Source: Arthrobacter sp. NicSoilC5 (GTDB lineage Bacteria; Actinomycetota; Actinomycetes; Actinomycetales; Micrococcaceae). Taken from it: a stretch of DNA of 64,000 nt. The stretch spans positions 1,860,001 to 1,924,000 of the forward strand of contig NZ_AP024660.1 of NCBI RefSeq assembly GCF_019977395.1. Direction: 5' to 3'. This document shows, in pieces, positions 8,882 to 17,667 of this stretch. The position numbers were made by a program, and so were the translations under genes. The notes below the pieces were generated by a model, which was not told the DNA's origin, made no database searches, and saw only the letters and a program-made list of their open reading frames with translations. Every line of letters begins with the position of its first letter. Within the stretch, counting starts at the first letter, position 1.

Positions 8882-10563
8882 TGGCCCTCCCCTGCAGGTA
8901 CAGGCGGAGGCGGGGTGCCCGGCTGGCCGTCATTTTCAGGTCCGACCTGCACCTGACGGATGTGCCAGGGCCCAAAGGATGCGACGATTCGTGAGTGGTC
9001 AAGAGCCTTGCCTGCATTCGTCAGGGCAAGGTTGCGGATATTGCGGGCTGTCGGAGGTCCCTCAACGATCCATTGGATCGCCCGCCATCCTTCAGGGTGA
9101 TGAACCTCGAACGCGGAGTCAAGGTCCATCTTCTCCAGTGCGATCACTTTCCAGGGATCGTGCCTTCCGTCCCCGTTGATGTCCTGCCACATCGAGTAGG
9201 GGACCAAGGCCGTATCTTCCTTGGGCAGGTTGTTCCTGGACCACTCCATGGCGTTCTGCCAGTCGGCGTTGGTGTTGCTGACCAGGAGTGTCCTGTTCAT
9301 GGCCATCCATTGTGGCAGCAGCAAAACCGTTGTGACGGCCAGCATGGCTCCCCCGGTAATGCCTAGGGCTGCAATGCGGGTACCCATTCCAGGATTCCGG
9401 ATGCCCTGGGTGTGCCTGCCAAGCGGGACGGCCGGAAAGAGCAGCAACACGCCACGCCAGGTTAGGTCGGCAGCGACCGCGATCGCCATCACCAGGAAGG
9501 GAATAGCAGCAATAACGTACATGGCCGGGAGATAACCGCGACCGATGATCACAGGGAGCGAAAACAAGGCCAGCGCGGCAGGGATCCACCTCGTTTCCCG
9601 CCGGAGCAGGCAGACGAGTGCCGCCATAATGCCTGCGACAAGGAGATATTTATCGTAGTAGACCCAGCCCATTACCAGCTCTGTGCGTCCTGAATGGCCG
9701 TCAAAAAGGCTCCCGGAACCGGGCCGGGAGATGAACTGGTAAGCGAAGGCGTCCTGTAGCGAGACGTGCCCCGGTCCGGCGACCAGCTCACCTTGGAGCA
9801 GCGCCAGCAACGGGTAGAACCCGAGTACCAGCCCACCTATGGACATGAATCCTACGAGCGAAAAGAGCCGCGTCTTCCAACTGGGGCGGTGCAGCAGGGC
9901 CAGCAACAGCGCGGGGCCGAAGATCGCCAGCGTTTCTTTTGACAGCACGGCGACTGCAAAACATACTCCAGCGCCGATATGGTGCCAAAGTTTCAACTGG
10001 GGTGACAGCATCAGGTAGAACGCGACCAAAAGCCATGGCACGCCGACGTTATCGATGAACACCTGGCGGCCCAGGACCAGGGAAAGGGGAGACAGACAGA
10101 AGAGCGCGGCCGCCGTTACAGCGAAGACTTGCCGGAGTTCAAGCCTCCGGGCGATGAGATAGACCAGCACTGTACTGGCGACAAAGAAGACGGCGACGAC
10201 GTACCGCATCTGTCCCACGGCGCTCTGGCCTCCCTGCCCCAGAAGGGGAGGTATCCATGAGAGCAGCGAAAGTTGCACCCAACCCAGCGGCGGATGATCG
10301 TACCAGTAGGTGTAAGGGGCCAAACTGCCGTTAAGGACGGACAGCGCCTGGGCGGTGTACGTCCCTTCATCATCCTGGTATTCCGGGGCGTTGGTCAGGT
10401 TCCAGCCGGCGAGGACAGCCGCGGATAGGGCGACCAGAGTTGCCGCGCGTTGATCCGGGCTCAGCCTGCGGACGAGGCCGGCGAATGTGGACACAACCCA
10501 CCCCGGCGATGCGACGGCTCGACCAGGGACAGCGCTTTTTCCGGGCGCGAGAAGAGTATTCAT
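8878..10563 (-). CDS. GT39/PMT-like membrane glycosyltransferase
   Basis: Protein of 561 residues with a dozen or so membrane helices, a GT-C fold and the catalytic first-loop signature YQDDEGTYTAQALSV near residue 60, where the acidic residues would act as general base. The C-terminal 150 residues form an extracytoplasmic domain (NTNADWQNAMEWSRNNLPKED), as in ArnT/PMT-type enzymes that use polyprenyl-phosphate sugars. The start at 10563 overlaps the preceding GT2 stop, and its stop overlaps the GtrA start, so translation is coupled. The acceptor is unknown, perhaps the glycan made by the operon. Confidence 0.86.
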   Translation of the reverse strand: MNTLLAPGKSAVPGRAVASPGWVVSTFAGLVRRLSPDQRAATLVALSAAVLAGWNLTNAPEYQDDEGTYTAQALSVLNGSLAPYTYWYDHPPLGWVQLSLLSWIPPLLGQGGQSAVGQMRYVVAVFFVASTVLVYLIARRLELRQVFAVTAAALFCLSPLSLVLGRQVFIDNVGVPWLLVAFYLMLSPQLKLWHHIGAGVCFAVAVLSKETLAIFGPALLLALLHRPSWKTRLFSLVGFMSIGGLVLGFYPLLALLQGELVAGPGHVSLQDAFAYQFISRPGSGSLFDGHSGRTELVMGWVYYDKYLLVAGIMAALVCLLRRETRWIPAALALFSLPVIIGRGYLPAMYVIAAIPFLVMAIAVAADLTWRGVLLLFPAVPLGRHTQGIRNPGMGTRIAALGITGGAMLAVTTVLLLPQWMAMNRTLLVSNTNADWQNAMEWSRNNLPKEDTALVPYSMWQDINGDGRHDPWKVIALEKMDLDSAFEVHHPEGWRAIQWIVEGPPTARNIRNLALTNAGKALDHSRIVASFGPWHIRQVQVGPENDGQPGTPPPPVPAGEGQ

Positions 10564-11840
10564 GAGCGGGCCGCCACGTAATCCAGGTGTGCTCCGGAGT
10601 GCATGGTTTTTTCCCATCTAAAGTCACTGCGCCGGAACTTGATAAGCGCCCGAAGCGCGGAAAAGGCAAGCAGTATCTGATAGAAAGGCGTCGCAAGGAC
10701 CAAACGCATGTAGTCATAGACCCTGATGTGGAAGCGGTGGTCCTGCCCGAACTCCCTCAGCATGCAGATGTCGAAAGCCACCGTGGCCATGGCCGGGACC
10801 AGGGGCGCAAAGGTCAGAAGGGTGACAGGCAGCGGGAATTTTCCTACCAGGGCTGTGACGATCGAGACCGGCAGGCATAATCCGGTGAACGCCATGAAGT
10901 GCTGCTGCATGAGGGTCCACCACGCCATGCATCTCTGCCTCAGGATCGGCAAAGTCCTCCAATCCCCTTTGGCATAGACCTGCATGAAGCCCAGGGACCA
11001 CCGTGTCCGCTGCTTGACCAGTGCCCGGATCGAATCGGGGGTTTCCTCTTTCGTGACCAGGCGCGGGGAATAGGCAATCACTATTTTTCGGTGCAGAACC
11101 GAAAGCCGGACACCCAGATCGCAGTCCTCAGCCAAGCAACGGGAATCCCAGCCATTGATTGCACTGAGCACCTCGCGACGCACGAAGACGGTGTTCCCGC
11201 CCAAAGGAATGAAGCCCTGCTTTGCATATGCGTGCAGCCTGGAGCGGAACCACATGAAGTACTCCAGGCAGTTCCGGAGTGAGTACCAGGTGTCCCGGTA
11301 GTTAACCAGTTGCACTGCGCCCTGGACGACGTCGGCGCCCTTTGCCCGGAAACAGCTGTCCACGTGCAGCAGAAGGTCAGGCGCTGCTATGGACTCGGCG
11401 TCGAATATTCCTACGACGTCGTTGTGACACATGGCAAGGGCTGTGTTCAACTGCTGGGGCTTGCTCTTGACCTGCCCCGAGTCCACACTGACCCGGACCC
11501 TTCCGGGACGCTCCGCGGCCAGCTTGCGGGCAGTCTTTACCGTATCCGGGTCATCATGTCCCACGGAGATGATCACTTCAAAGTTGGGGTACTCCTGGCT
11601 GCATAAATGTTCAAGGGTGGAGGCCATGACACGTTCGCTCTCGTGCCGGCAGGGCACGATGAGTGAGAAGGACAGCGCAGGCGCGGGCAGAAGCTCTGTG
11701 TAGGAAGTGGAATCCTGGGTCAGGGGGTCCCACCACGCGTGGGTACTCATATACACGGTGGATAGCGCTATGACGAACAGCGCAAGGGACATGAAAGCAA
11801 TGGAGAACTCAACAGCGAAATATATGGCGTTCGAGAACAT
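10560..11840 (-). CDS. processive family 2 glycosyltransferase (CslA/hyaluronan-synthase-like)
   Basis: Protein of 426 residues. One N-terminal membrane helix is followed by a GT-A catalytic domain with DAE at 147-149, the acceptor-base ED at 238-239 and QRTRW at 277-281 (the QxxRW motif of processive synthases), then three to four C-terminal helices. This architecture extrudes a polysaccharide while making it. It is in one leftward operon with a galactose-oxidase-like gene, reminiscent of the Streptomyces cslA-glxA pair. The start was chosen because upstream codons lack homologous character and an AGG precedes the ATG at 11840. Confidence 0.87.
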   Translation of the reverse strand: MFSNAIYFAVEFSIAFMSLALFVIALSTVYMSTHAWWDPLTQDSTSYTELLPAPALSFSLIVPCRHESERVMASTLEHLCSQEYPNFEVIISVGHDDPDTVKTARKLAAERPGRVRVSVDSGQVKSKPQQLNTALAMCHNDVVGIFDAESIAAPDLLLHVDSCFRAKGADVVQGAVQLVNYRDTWYSLRNCLEYFMWFRSRLHAYAKQGFIPLGGNTVFVRREVLSAINGWDSRCLAEDCDLGVRLSVLHRKIVIAYSPRLVTKEETPDSIRALVKQRTRWSLGFMQVYAKGDWRTLPILRQRCMAWWTLMQQHFMAFTGLCLPVSIVTALVGKFPLPVTLLTFAPLVPAMATVAFDICMLREFGQDHRFHIRVYDYMRLVLATPFYQILLAFSALRALIKFRRSDFRWEKTMHSGAHLDYVAARS

Positions 11841-11964
11841 AGTGGACCTGTCCGTGTGGCAGTGAGCGGCGCGCTTGAAGGCAGCAACGCCTGAGGGCAT
11901 GCGGCAGCCAACTAGGGTTCGGGCGGCCGCGTTTATAGGAGGCGCAGGAAGGAAGACGCCGGCG

Positions 11965-12672
11965 TCAGTCGCCGGGTCCGCAGGCCTTTCCGTCGCCATT
12001 GGTATCCAGGTGTTGGGGGTCGATTCCCCGCTGGCGCACTGCTACACCATTCTGGAAGTAATGACGGAGCTCGGTGCAGGACCACCTGTGCTCCATTCCG
12101 GCGGTGTTGGCGCCGGCGTTCCTCATGTCTTGGAGATGCTGGGCGAGGCTCGGTGGTACGGCCGGCACGCACTGGCCGTTCTCGCCGTATTCCTTCAGGC
12201 AGCCGCCGGCATTTTGGGCTCCGCGTTCAAAAACCTGGGAAGGAAGGACCGGTCCCCGGGCAACTGGAGGGGGCCCCTGCGGCGCGGGGCGGGGGCCGGC
12301 ACCCGCCGGAGCATGTTCTTTGCTGGCTACTTCCTTGAGGGAAGTTTGCGGGCGATTGGCAGGATCGGCGGGATCCTCAGGCCCGGGAAGTGCCGGTGTT
12401 GCAGTCGCTGCGGCTGCGCCTGCGGAAGGCAAGGGTGTAGCCGGTTGGGAACCCGCGGGGATCGGCACGGCTTCCTGCGCACTGGCGAGCGCGGCACTTG
12501 AGTGTGCCGCATGCAGGCCGGATAGATTCGATACCGTTTCAGGGGCTGTTGCCGAATGGTAGGAGAGGGCTGCCAATCCGGCCAGGCCGAGGGAAATAAT
12601 GCCCGCGCGTGCCGTCCGGGCAAAACTCCGGCTGCGTGGCTGTGTCTGATGGTTCACGATATCCACACCCAT
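11965..12672 (-). CDS. secreted excalibur-domain protein
   Basis: About 235 residues. An Arg-rich N-terminus and one hydrophobic segment (AGIISLGLAGLAAL, residues about 23-36) act as export signal or anchor. A long Ala/Pro-rich linker follows. The C-terminal 40 residues contain DTNGDGKACG, the calcium-binding excalibur signature (DxDxDGxxC type), with Cys in the preceding WSCTEL. The ATG at 12672 overlaps the copper-oxidase gene by 19 bases; a GTG at 12657 would give the more usual 4-base GTGA overlap and may be the true start. It probably acts at the cell wall. Confidence 0.75.
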   Translation of the reverse strand: MGVDIVNHQTQPRSRSFARTARAGIISLGLAGLAALSYHSATAPETVSNLSGLHAAHSSAALASAQEAVPIPAGSQPATPLPSAGAAAATATPALPGPEDPADPANRPQTSLKEVASKEHAPAGAGPRPAPQGPPPVARGPVLPSQVFERGAQNAGGCLKEYGENGQCVPAVPPSLAQHLQDMRNAGANTAGMEHRWSCTELRHYFQNGVAVRQRGIDPQHLDTNGDGKACGPGD

Positions 12673-15260
12673 TTCGCAATGCTTGGAAGGTTGTTGGCGT
12701 CCAACACGGTCAGCATGTACGGGCCGGGAGGAAGCATGTTGGGGTTGTTGGGGATGGTGGCGTTGACTGTGCCGCCGCTGATGGTCATGGGCAGATCTAC
12801 CAGGCGGGCGTTGGTGTCCGTTTGATGCGTCGCGGACATCGGTGACATCAGTTGGGCAGCTTTTATGGTCCCCGTTGTCTGCAGGCTGATCTGCTGACCG
12901 TAGGTAGCAGAACCGGGGGCGGCTGTGACTGTGGGTCGTGTGCCGTTGAACATATACGGCGGGGAGTAGACGGAAATCCTGAAGTCGAAAGAGTTATCCA
13001 GTGGGTTCGTGCCCAGAACTGCTACGCGCCCGTCCGGGAGGAGGATGGCGGAAGAGTGGTAATTGCGGCCTACAGGATCCGGACCAATACTCAGCCAACT
13101 GTTGGTGGAAGGCTGGTATATGGCTGCAGTCAGGACGTTGTCAGAACGGTTGTGCTGCGCCCCATCGGCAGCAAGCACTGTACGGTCAGGCAGGTTCAGC
13201 ACATTTACGTACGCCTTGCCGGGACCGGGCAAGTCGGGCCCGGGAACATAGACGGGGTTGGCCTGTTTCAGGTCGATGATGTCCACAAGGCTGATTGCGT
13301 CGGCGTTGGTCTCGGTATTGCCCCCGCCAACGATCATCACCCGTTGATCCTGTGCCGGGCCGACCAGAACAGATCCGGCCTGGTCGCGCAGGTCTTTCTG
13401 CCTCAGGCCAGAGACATCCCATATCTGGGCAGACTTCCAGTCATAAAGGGAGGCACCAGTACCGGGCAGGCCGTTGCCGAACGTGTGTGCCCCCGCATAG
13501 AACATACGGCCATCAGAAAGCAGATACATGTGCGGGTACGTTCCCCAGAAACTCCAGGTCTGCGGCACGTTTCCAGAAGGCAGCCAACTCATGCTGGAGC
13601 TCTGGAACATCTCCGTCAGGACAGTGCCTTCAGCGTTCTCGTTCAGGCCACCGGCCGACCAGATATCACCGTTGCCGAGCTTTGTCATTGTCGGGTACCA
13701 GTGCGCCCCGGCCATGTCCGCCAACTGGTGGAAGTTGTTGTCCTTGGGATCAAAGTAATAGCTCGCCTTGGACCCTTTGAAGGTGGTGGGACCTGAGTCG
13801 GCGGTCGGGAACGCTGCCGTACCGCCGCCGATGAGAACTTTTCCGTCGCGAAGGGTGACATGGCCGGCGCAGAACATGTCATAAGGAACCGGGACATCGG
13901 TGAAGGTTCCTGCGGTGGGGTCCCATACCGAAGCTTTGAAGGTGCCTGCCGCAAAGGCCGCTCCATCATTGCCTGAGCCGGCGATGAGCAGGAGCCTCCC
14001 GTCGCTGAGGAGCGTCGAATGTATCGACCTCAGCGGCATCGGTGCATTGAGGACCTGCCACGACCCTATTTGCGCCGGCGTACCCGTAGGAGGCGGTGGC
14101 TGGGTGCTTGCGGCTTCCTTCATTGAGTAGTTGGTGGTGGTCAGCGTGCCGTTCGCGGAAACGGACAACCCAAAGGACAGGGCATCTACGCCGTCAGGAA
14201 TAGCAGGTGTGGTAGCTGAGGCAACGGCCCACGCGTCGGTAGCCGCCGGTTGGGCCAGATCAGTCCAGTAGCCCCACCCGGCCGCCGTGTGGCTGAACAC
14301 GGTGACAGAGTTTTTGGCCGAGCTGGACTTGTAATCAATGGAGATGGTGTACTTCGAACCCGCTTTCACGGCCGGGGCGCACCCCGGAGTTTCAGCCTCG
14401 AGGAGTTTGGCGTCACCGTTGGAGTAATTGGAAACGGTCATTGCATAGGAGCGTGCTCCGGCGGGTGCAGTGGCTGGAACGTCTGCGGTAAGGGACCCCG
14501 TCACCGTCCGGGTGCCCCACCCTGCGGAGATGAAGCAGTCAGGCACTGGGCTTCCGGTGGTCAGGTTCCCATTCACCACCAACTCTCCCGTCGGAGGGGG
14601 CGCAGGTGTGGTGGTTGCAAACAGCGAGTAATCATCTGTTGTCAGACTTCCCGAGGCAGCAATGGAGAGTCCAAAGGAGATCTGGTCTGTCCCCGCCGGG
14701 ATGGCCGGTGTAGCGGCTTTCGCTTCCGCCCAGGTGCCGGAAGCCGGCACTGATCCAAGATCGCCCCAGTAAGACCACCCGCTCGATGTGTGGCGGAAGG
14801 TGGTGATGGCAACACTGACGGTTGACTGGTACCAAACCCCCAGGTTGTAGACCTGGCCTGGGGTGACCGCAGGAGCGCAGCCACTCGACTCCTTCTGCAG
14901 TGCCTTTCGGTCCCCCGAGGCATAGGACGTCACTGTGACGGTCAGTGAACGTCCCCCCACGCGCCCAGGCGTGAAAGTCCATGTGCCCGGCGTGCCATAG
15001 CCGGAGGCCTGGAAACAATCAGGAAAGTTCGTGCCGGTCTCCAGTGACGGGTTCTGCACGAGATTAGGCCCGGTACTGTCGGCAGCCACCACGGGATCTG
15101 ATGCCGGGAGGGCGAAGATGGTCAGCACGCATGCCATGAAGATCGCTGCGACTGATCGCAACCAGGGACGCAGTCCAATCTCTCCGCCGCTTGAACCAGG
15201 CGGAACTTGCGGGAGAAGGAGGCGGCGCAGTTTGGGCGCCGGCGAAGTTTGCCTCTTCAC
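12654..15260 (-). CDS. secreted galactose-oxidase-like copper radical oxidase with duplicated N-terminal domains
   Basis: Protein of 868 residues. An N-terminal export signal (hydrophobic SVAAIFMACVLTIFAL near residues 36-51) is followed by two tandem ~155-residue domains (about 64-215 and 225-380) that share PDCF, CAPAV, GW-YW-DL and PAIP motifs and look like carbohydrate-binding jellyrolls. A Kelch propeller and a C-terminal DUF1929-type domain end it. Copper-radical residues are recognisable: Cys464 (MFCAGH), a following Tyr pair near 501-502, Tyr734-His735 (RNYHSS) and His812 (ATHQTD). The GTG at 15260 is preceded by AGGT. It heads the GT2/GT39/GtrA operon. Confidence 0.82.
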   Translation of the reverse strand: MKRQTSPAPKLRRLLLPQVPPGSSGGEIGLRPWLRSVAAIFMACVLTIFALPASDPVVAADSTGPNLVQNPSLETGTNFPDCFQASGYGTPGTWTFTPGRVGGRSLTVTVTSYASGDRKALQKESSGCAPAVTPGQVYNLGVWYQSTVSVAITTFRHTSSGWSYWGDLGSVPASGTWAEAKAATPAIPAGTDQISFGLSIAASGSLTTDDYSLFATTTPAPPPTGELVVNGNLTTGSPVPDCFISAGWGTRTVTGSLTADVPATAPAGARSYAMTVSNYSNGDAKLLEAETPGCAPAVKAGSKYTISIDYKSSSAKNSVTVFSHTAAGWGYWTDLAQPAATDAWAVASATTPAIPDGVDALSFGLSVSANGTLTTTNYSMKEAASTQPPPPTGTPAQIGSWQVLNAPMPLRSIHSTLLSDGRLLLIAGSGNDGAAFAAGTFKASVWDPTAGTFTDVPVPYDMFCAGHVTLRDGKVLIGGGTAAFPTADSGPTTFKGSKASYYFDPKDNNFHQLADMAGAHWYPTMTKLGNGDIWSAGGLNENAEGTVLTEMFQSSSMSWLPSGNVPQTWSFWGTYPHMYLLSDGRMFYAGAHTFGNGLPGTGASLYDWKSAQIWDVSGLRQKDLRDQAGSVLVGPAQDQRVMIVGGGNTETNADAISLVDIIDLKQANPVYVPGPDLPGPGKAYVNVLNLPDRTVLAADGAQHNRSDNVLTAAIYQPSTNSWLSIGPDPVGRNYHSSAILLPDGRVAVLGTNPLDNSFDFRISVYSPPYMFNGTRPTVTAAPGSATYGQQISLQTTGTIKAAQLMSPMSATHQTDTNARLVDLPMTISGGTVNATIPNNPNMLPPGPYMLTVLDANNLPSIAKWVWIS

Positions 15261-15881
15261 GGTGTACCTGCTTTTGAAAGGAAGGAGATGATTCGCAACC
15301 AGGTTTGGAAGTACGGTCCAAGCTAGGCCAGCGTTTCGCACCGGCAATGGGGAAGGCACAGAGGCATGTGGGTTTCCGCGTCACCCCTGCGGATCCTGCG
15401 GTCTTCGCGGAGGCGCCACCAGGGCCGGGATGTGGAAAGAACCACCCGAAACCCTGAAATCATGGGGTCTTCGACCCATCTTGGAGGAATTTTCTACTCA
15501 CGCCGGTGGTGCGTTATCGGTCTGTAACCTTACTAATAACCACCCAAATCTGCGGATTATGTGTGGACACTGCGGTTGACCGGCCTGAGAGAATATGCCG
15601 TTCGAACGGCTTGATGGTTTCTTGAGCTTACGGGGAGCTCTAACTTGAGAGTGGGTCGGCATAGTGGAACTGCGGGCGAACCCGTTGAGTATCTCGGATT
15701 TTCCGCCTGTGTTGCGGACATCAAACTCCTGGCGGCGTCTTGAAGTGGGCGCCGCCAGGGATTTTCCTCAAGATACTTTTAATTTGCGGAGTTAGCAGCC
15801 GGGGAACCGCAATTGCGGCTTTTCCCGCCCAAAACGCTCCTTCGACTGACGGGCAGAGCGCCTTGCTTGCTCATCCACTGC
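15261..15881. other. 621-bp non-coding region with AT-rich promoter zone and hairpins
   Basis: No protein-coding frame here looks real. About 280 bases upstream of the copper-oxidase GTG, an AT-rich stretch (15500-15560) contains direct TAACC repeats and an imperfect dyad (GGTG and GTTAT in the leftward reading pairing with ATAAC and CACC). Further right are a 14-bp perfect palindrome (15597-15610, GCCGTTCGAACGGC), a GAGCT/AGCTC hairpin near 15625, the strong hairpin at 15728-15759 and a CCGCAATTGCGG palindrome followed by CTTTT near 15808. The layout would suit a long leader leftward and a small RNA rightward. Confidence 0.5.
15728..15759 (+). terminator. strong GC hairpin, terminator-like
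   Basis: Perfect 10-bp stem CCTGGCGGCG / CGCCGCCAGG with a 12-base loop, followed rightward by GATTTTCC. The T-run favours termination of a rightward transcript although no rightward gene precedes it, hinting at a small RNA; it may also stop leftward readthrough from the VOC gene. Confidence 0.5.
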
Positions 15882-16283
15882 TTAGTGATCCTTTTTGGTA
15901 ACGATTTCGGGATCGAGGCGCTTCCGCAGGAGGCAGAATTCGTTTCCTTCGGGGTCCTGCAGGACGTGCCACTGTTCGTCCCCGGTCTGCCCCACGTCGG
16001 CCGGCCGGGCACCAAGGGCCAGCAGCCGTTCCAGTTCGGCGTCCTGGTCCCGGTCCACCGGGTTGACGTCGATGTGCAGGGGAAGCCGCCCCACCCGCGG
16101 GTTGCTGCTGGCGCTCAAGATGATCGTGGGCTGCAGGCCGCCGAACCCGGCGTTAGCCGGCCCGATCTCAATCATCCCGTCCTCCCTGTCCAGCTCGACA
16201 TAACCAAGGACGTCACTCCAGAACCGCGCAAGCAGTTCCGGGTCGTCGCAGTTCAGGACCAGTTCACTGATTCGGCATGACAT
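15882..16283 (-). CDS. VOC-superfamily (glyoxalase/bleomycin-resistance-like) protein
   Basis: Protein of 133 residues with the paired beta-alpha-beta-beta-beta pattern of the vicinal oxygen chelate fold: an N-terminal half starting ISELVLNCDDPELLARFWSDVLGY, and a second half ending in DPEGNEFCLLR, typical of the Glyoxalase-like subgroup in Actinobacteria. His74 (LHIDVN) and Glu126 (NEF) are plausible metal ligands. Substrate unknown. It is a stand-alone leftward gene between non-coding regions. Confidence 0.82.
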   Translation of the reverse strand: MSCRISELVLNCDDPELLARFWSDVLGYVELDREDGMIEIGPANAGFGGLQPTIILSASSNPRVGRLPLHIDVNPVDRDQDAELERLLALGARPADVGQTGDEQWHVLQDPEGNEFCLLRKRLDPEIVTKKDH

Positions 16284-16472
16284 GGTGCCAGTGTACGGAT
16301 CGCCTCACGCCACCGGCCGTACGGACACGAGGGAAGGCACAACGGCGGCACACACCTTCCGCTGGCCCCCGGCCCGACGTCCGTCCCCGGCGCACCCGGT
16401 CCCCTCGACGCGGAGATGCATCCGCGACCCGCACCCTCCCCAAACACGCAAAATGCCAGCTCGGCAGGAGAC

Positions 16473-16504
16473 GGTGCCACTGCATGGGGGGATGCAGCGG
16501 CACC
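16473..16504 (-). terminator. hairpin terminator after the SipW operon
   Basis: Two 13-base arms (GGTGCC-A-CTGCAT and ATGCAG-C-GGCACC, one mismatch) flank a six-base loop that reads CCCCCC in the leftward transcript. It starts 30 bases past the stop of the last gene of the operon, so it is a likely terminator although it lacks a long T-run. Confidence 0.55.
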
Positions 16505-16533
16505 TTCTTCCGCCGAACTGGCGGGTGGAAAGC

Positions 16534-17022
16534 TCAGGCACAGTAGATCTTCTTGTTTCCCGTGCCGATCTCCAGGCTCACCTTCACGTATGCGGTGGCC
16601 TGGGCACCGCCTGCGAACGTGGCCACGATTCTGACAGTCGCCGGGGTGGTGGTGATTTGGGTGAAGATCGCGGAGTCTCCAAAGAGCGATACGTTCCCGG
16701 AAGTACCGAACGGGCCAGCCAGGTCCGAAGTTGCCCCGTAGACCCCGTTGGTCCCGGCTGCCGAGAAGGTGAGTTTCGTTGGAGCCTCGGAGAATCCCGA
16801 GTAGGCCAGGGATACGTACTTGTTCGCGTTGTCTACGTTGCTGCAGACGGGGGTGTTGAACACGGGTGGCGGCCAGGTTCCGGAGGCAGTAACCGTCATC
16901 GTCGCCGTCGCGCCCTGTTGCCAGAGTGCCGACGCCGAGGCGCCGCCAACACCCAGCAGCACCGTGAGCACGAAGGCCCCGACGGCGGGCGCCGCGCCTG
17001 GGAGGTCCCGGAACCGTGCCAT
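16534..17022 (-). CDS. SipW-associated secreted surface protein, short beta-rich
   Basis: Protein of 162 residues with an N-terminal hydrophobic export segment (VGAFVLTVLLGVGGASASALWQQ), whose SALW/A-x-W junction resembles the cleavage context of SipW-processed proteins. The rest is beta-rich and Thr/Ala/Gly-rich, with cysteines near residue 60 and at the C-terminus (KIYCA). The start directly follows the signal-peptidase stop with no gap, showing an operon. Likely an exported fibre or surface component; not a confident TasA homologue by eye. Confidence 0.7.
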   Translation of the reverse strand: MARFRDLPGAAPAVGAFVLTVLLGVGGASASALWQQGATATMTVTASGTWPPPVFNTPVCSNVDNANKYVSLAYSGFSEAPTKLTFSAAGTNGVYGATSDLAGPFGTSGNVSLFGDSAIFTQITTTPATVRIVATFAGGAQATAYVKVSLEIGTGNKKIYCA

Positions 17023-17667
17023 TTACCCAGCCTCGGCAGTCGGGGTACCGCGCTTGCGGGTCTTGCGGACGGACTTGTAGACCGTGATGGCTCCGTAGCC
17101 GATGAGGGCGACGGCGGCGATGACGGTCCACGTCCCCCGGTCGGAGTTCCCCAGGAAGTTGGCCACGAAACCCACGTACGGGACGGCATAGAACAGCTTG
17201 CCTTTGACTTGGATGGCACGAACCGGATTGGGATCGTTGGCGCCGTTGTTGTCACCCCTGGTAATCAGCGTCTTCTCGCCCTGTTGGGTGGAACCGAAGC
17301 CCACAATCCGGTGTGTTTCCACGTCCGGCCGGCCCGAGTACAGCTGGAACGTGATGACGTCGCCGTACTTGAGCTCTTCAAACGGCACCGGCTTCATCAC
17401 CATGAAGGTGCCTGGCGGATACTTCTGCGCCATGGACTTGGTGAGGATCGTGTAGGTCTGCGAACCCGTCGCCACCGGCACCACAATCAGGACCAGGGCG
17501 GCGAACAGCGCCACCAGCATGGCGGCCATGCTCAAGAAGCGTCCGACGGCGGCCCAGACGGCTTTGCGTTTGCTTCCTCTTGCTGGCGTGGTTGCCGCAG
17601 TCCCGGTCCACTGCTTTGAGGGTTCGGCTGCGCCGCCAAGCAGGCGTTCGGTCAGGTCAGCAGCCAC
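17023..17667 (-). CDS. sipW: SipW/ER-type signal peptidase I
   Basis: Protein of 214 residues. A membrane helix (about 47-67) is followed by the catalytic serine Ser78 in KSMAQKYPPGT. His119 in ETHRIVG replaces the lysine of ordinary bacterial enzymes, defining the Ser-His (ER/SipW) type. TRGDNN box E follows, and a C-terminal second helix ends in a basic tail (KSVRKTRKRG). It should cleave the unusual signal peptides of its neighbours on both sides, and perhaps those of the distant cluster at 52.8-57.1 kb. The start overlaps the upstream substrate gene by 11 bases. Confidence 0.9.
   Translation of the reverse strand: MAADLTERLLGGAAEPSKQWTGTAATTPARGSKRKAVWAAVGRFLSMAAMLVALFAALVLIVVPVATGSQTYTILTKSMAQKYPPGTFMVMKPVPFEELKYGDVITFQLYSGRPDVETHRIVGFGSTQQGEKTLITRGDNNGANDPNPVRAIQVKGKLFYAVPYVGFVANFLGNSDRGTWTVIAAVALIGYGAITVYKSVRKTRKRGTPTAEAG

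Noticed and set aside
15261..15600. c-di-AMP (ydaO) riboswitch in the leader of the copper-oxidase operon
   Set aside because: The leader is long and the operon encodes wall-active proteins, but I find no recognisable conserved core; only an imperfect AT-rich dyad is present.
16473..16504. 6C RNA motif (loop of six C)
   Set aside because: Only one C6-loop hairpin is present, whereas the motif needs two; a terminator is the simpler reading.
16253..17131. Long minus-strand frame across the SipW substrate gene
   Set aside because: Overlaps two better genes with signal peptides and ribosome sites; composition is frame-shadow type.
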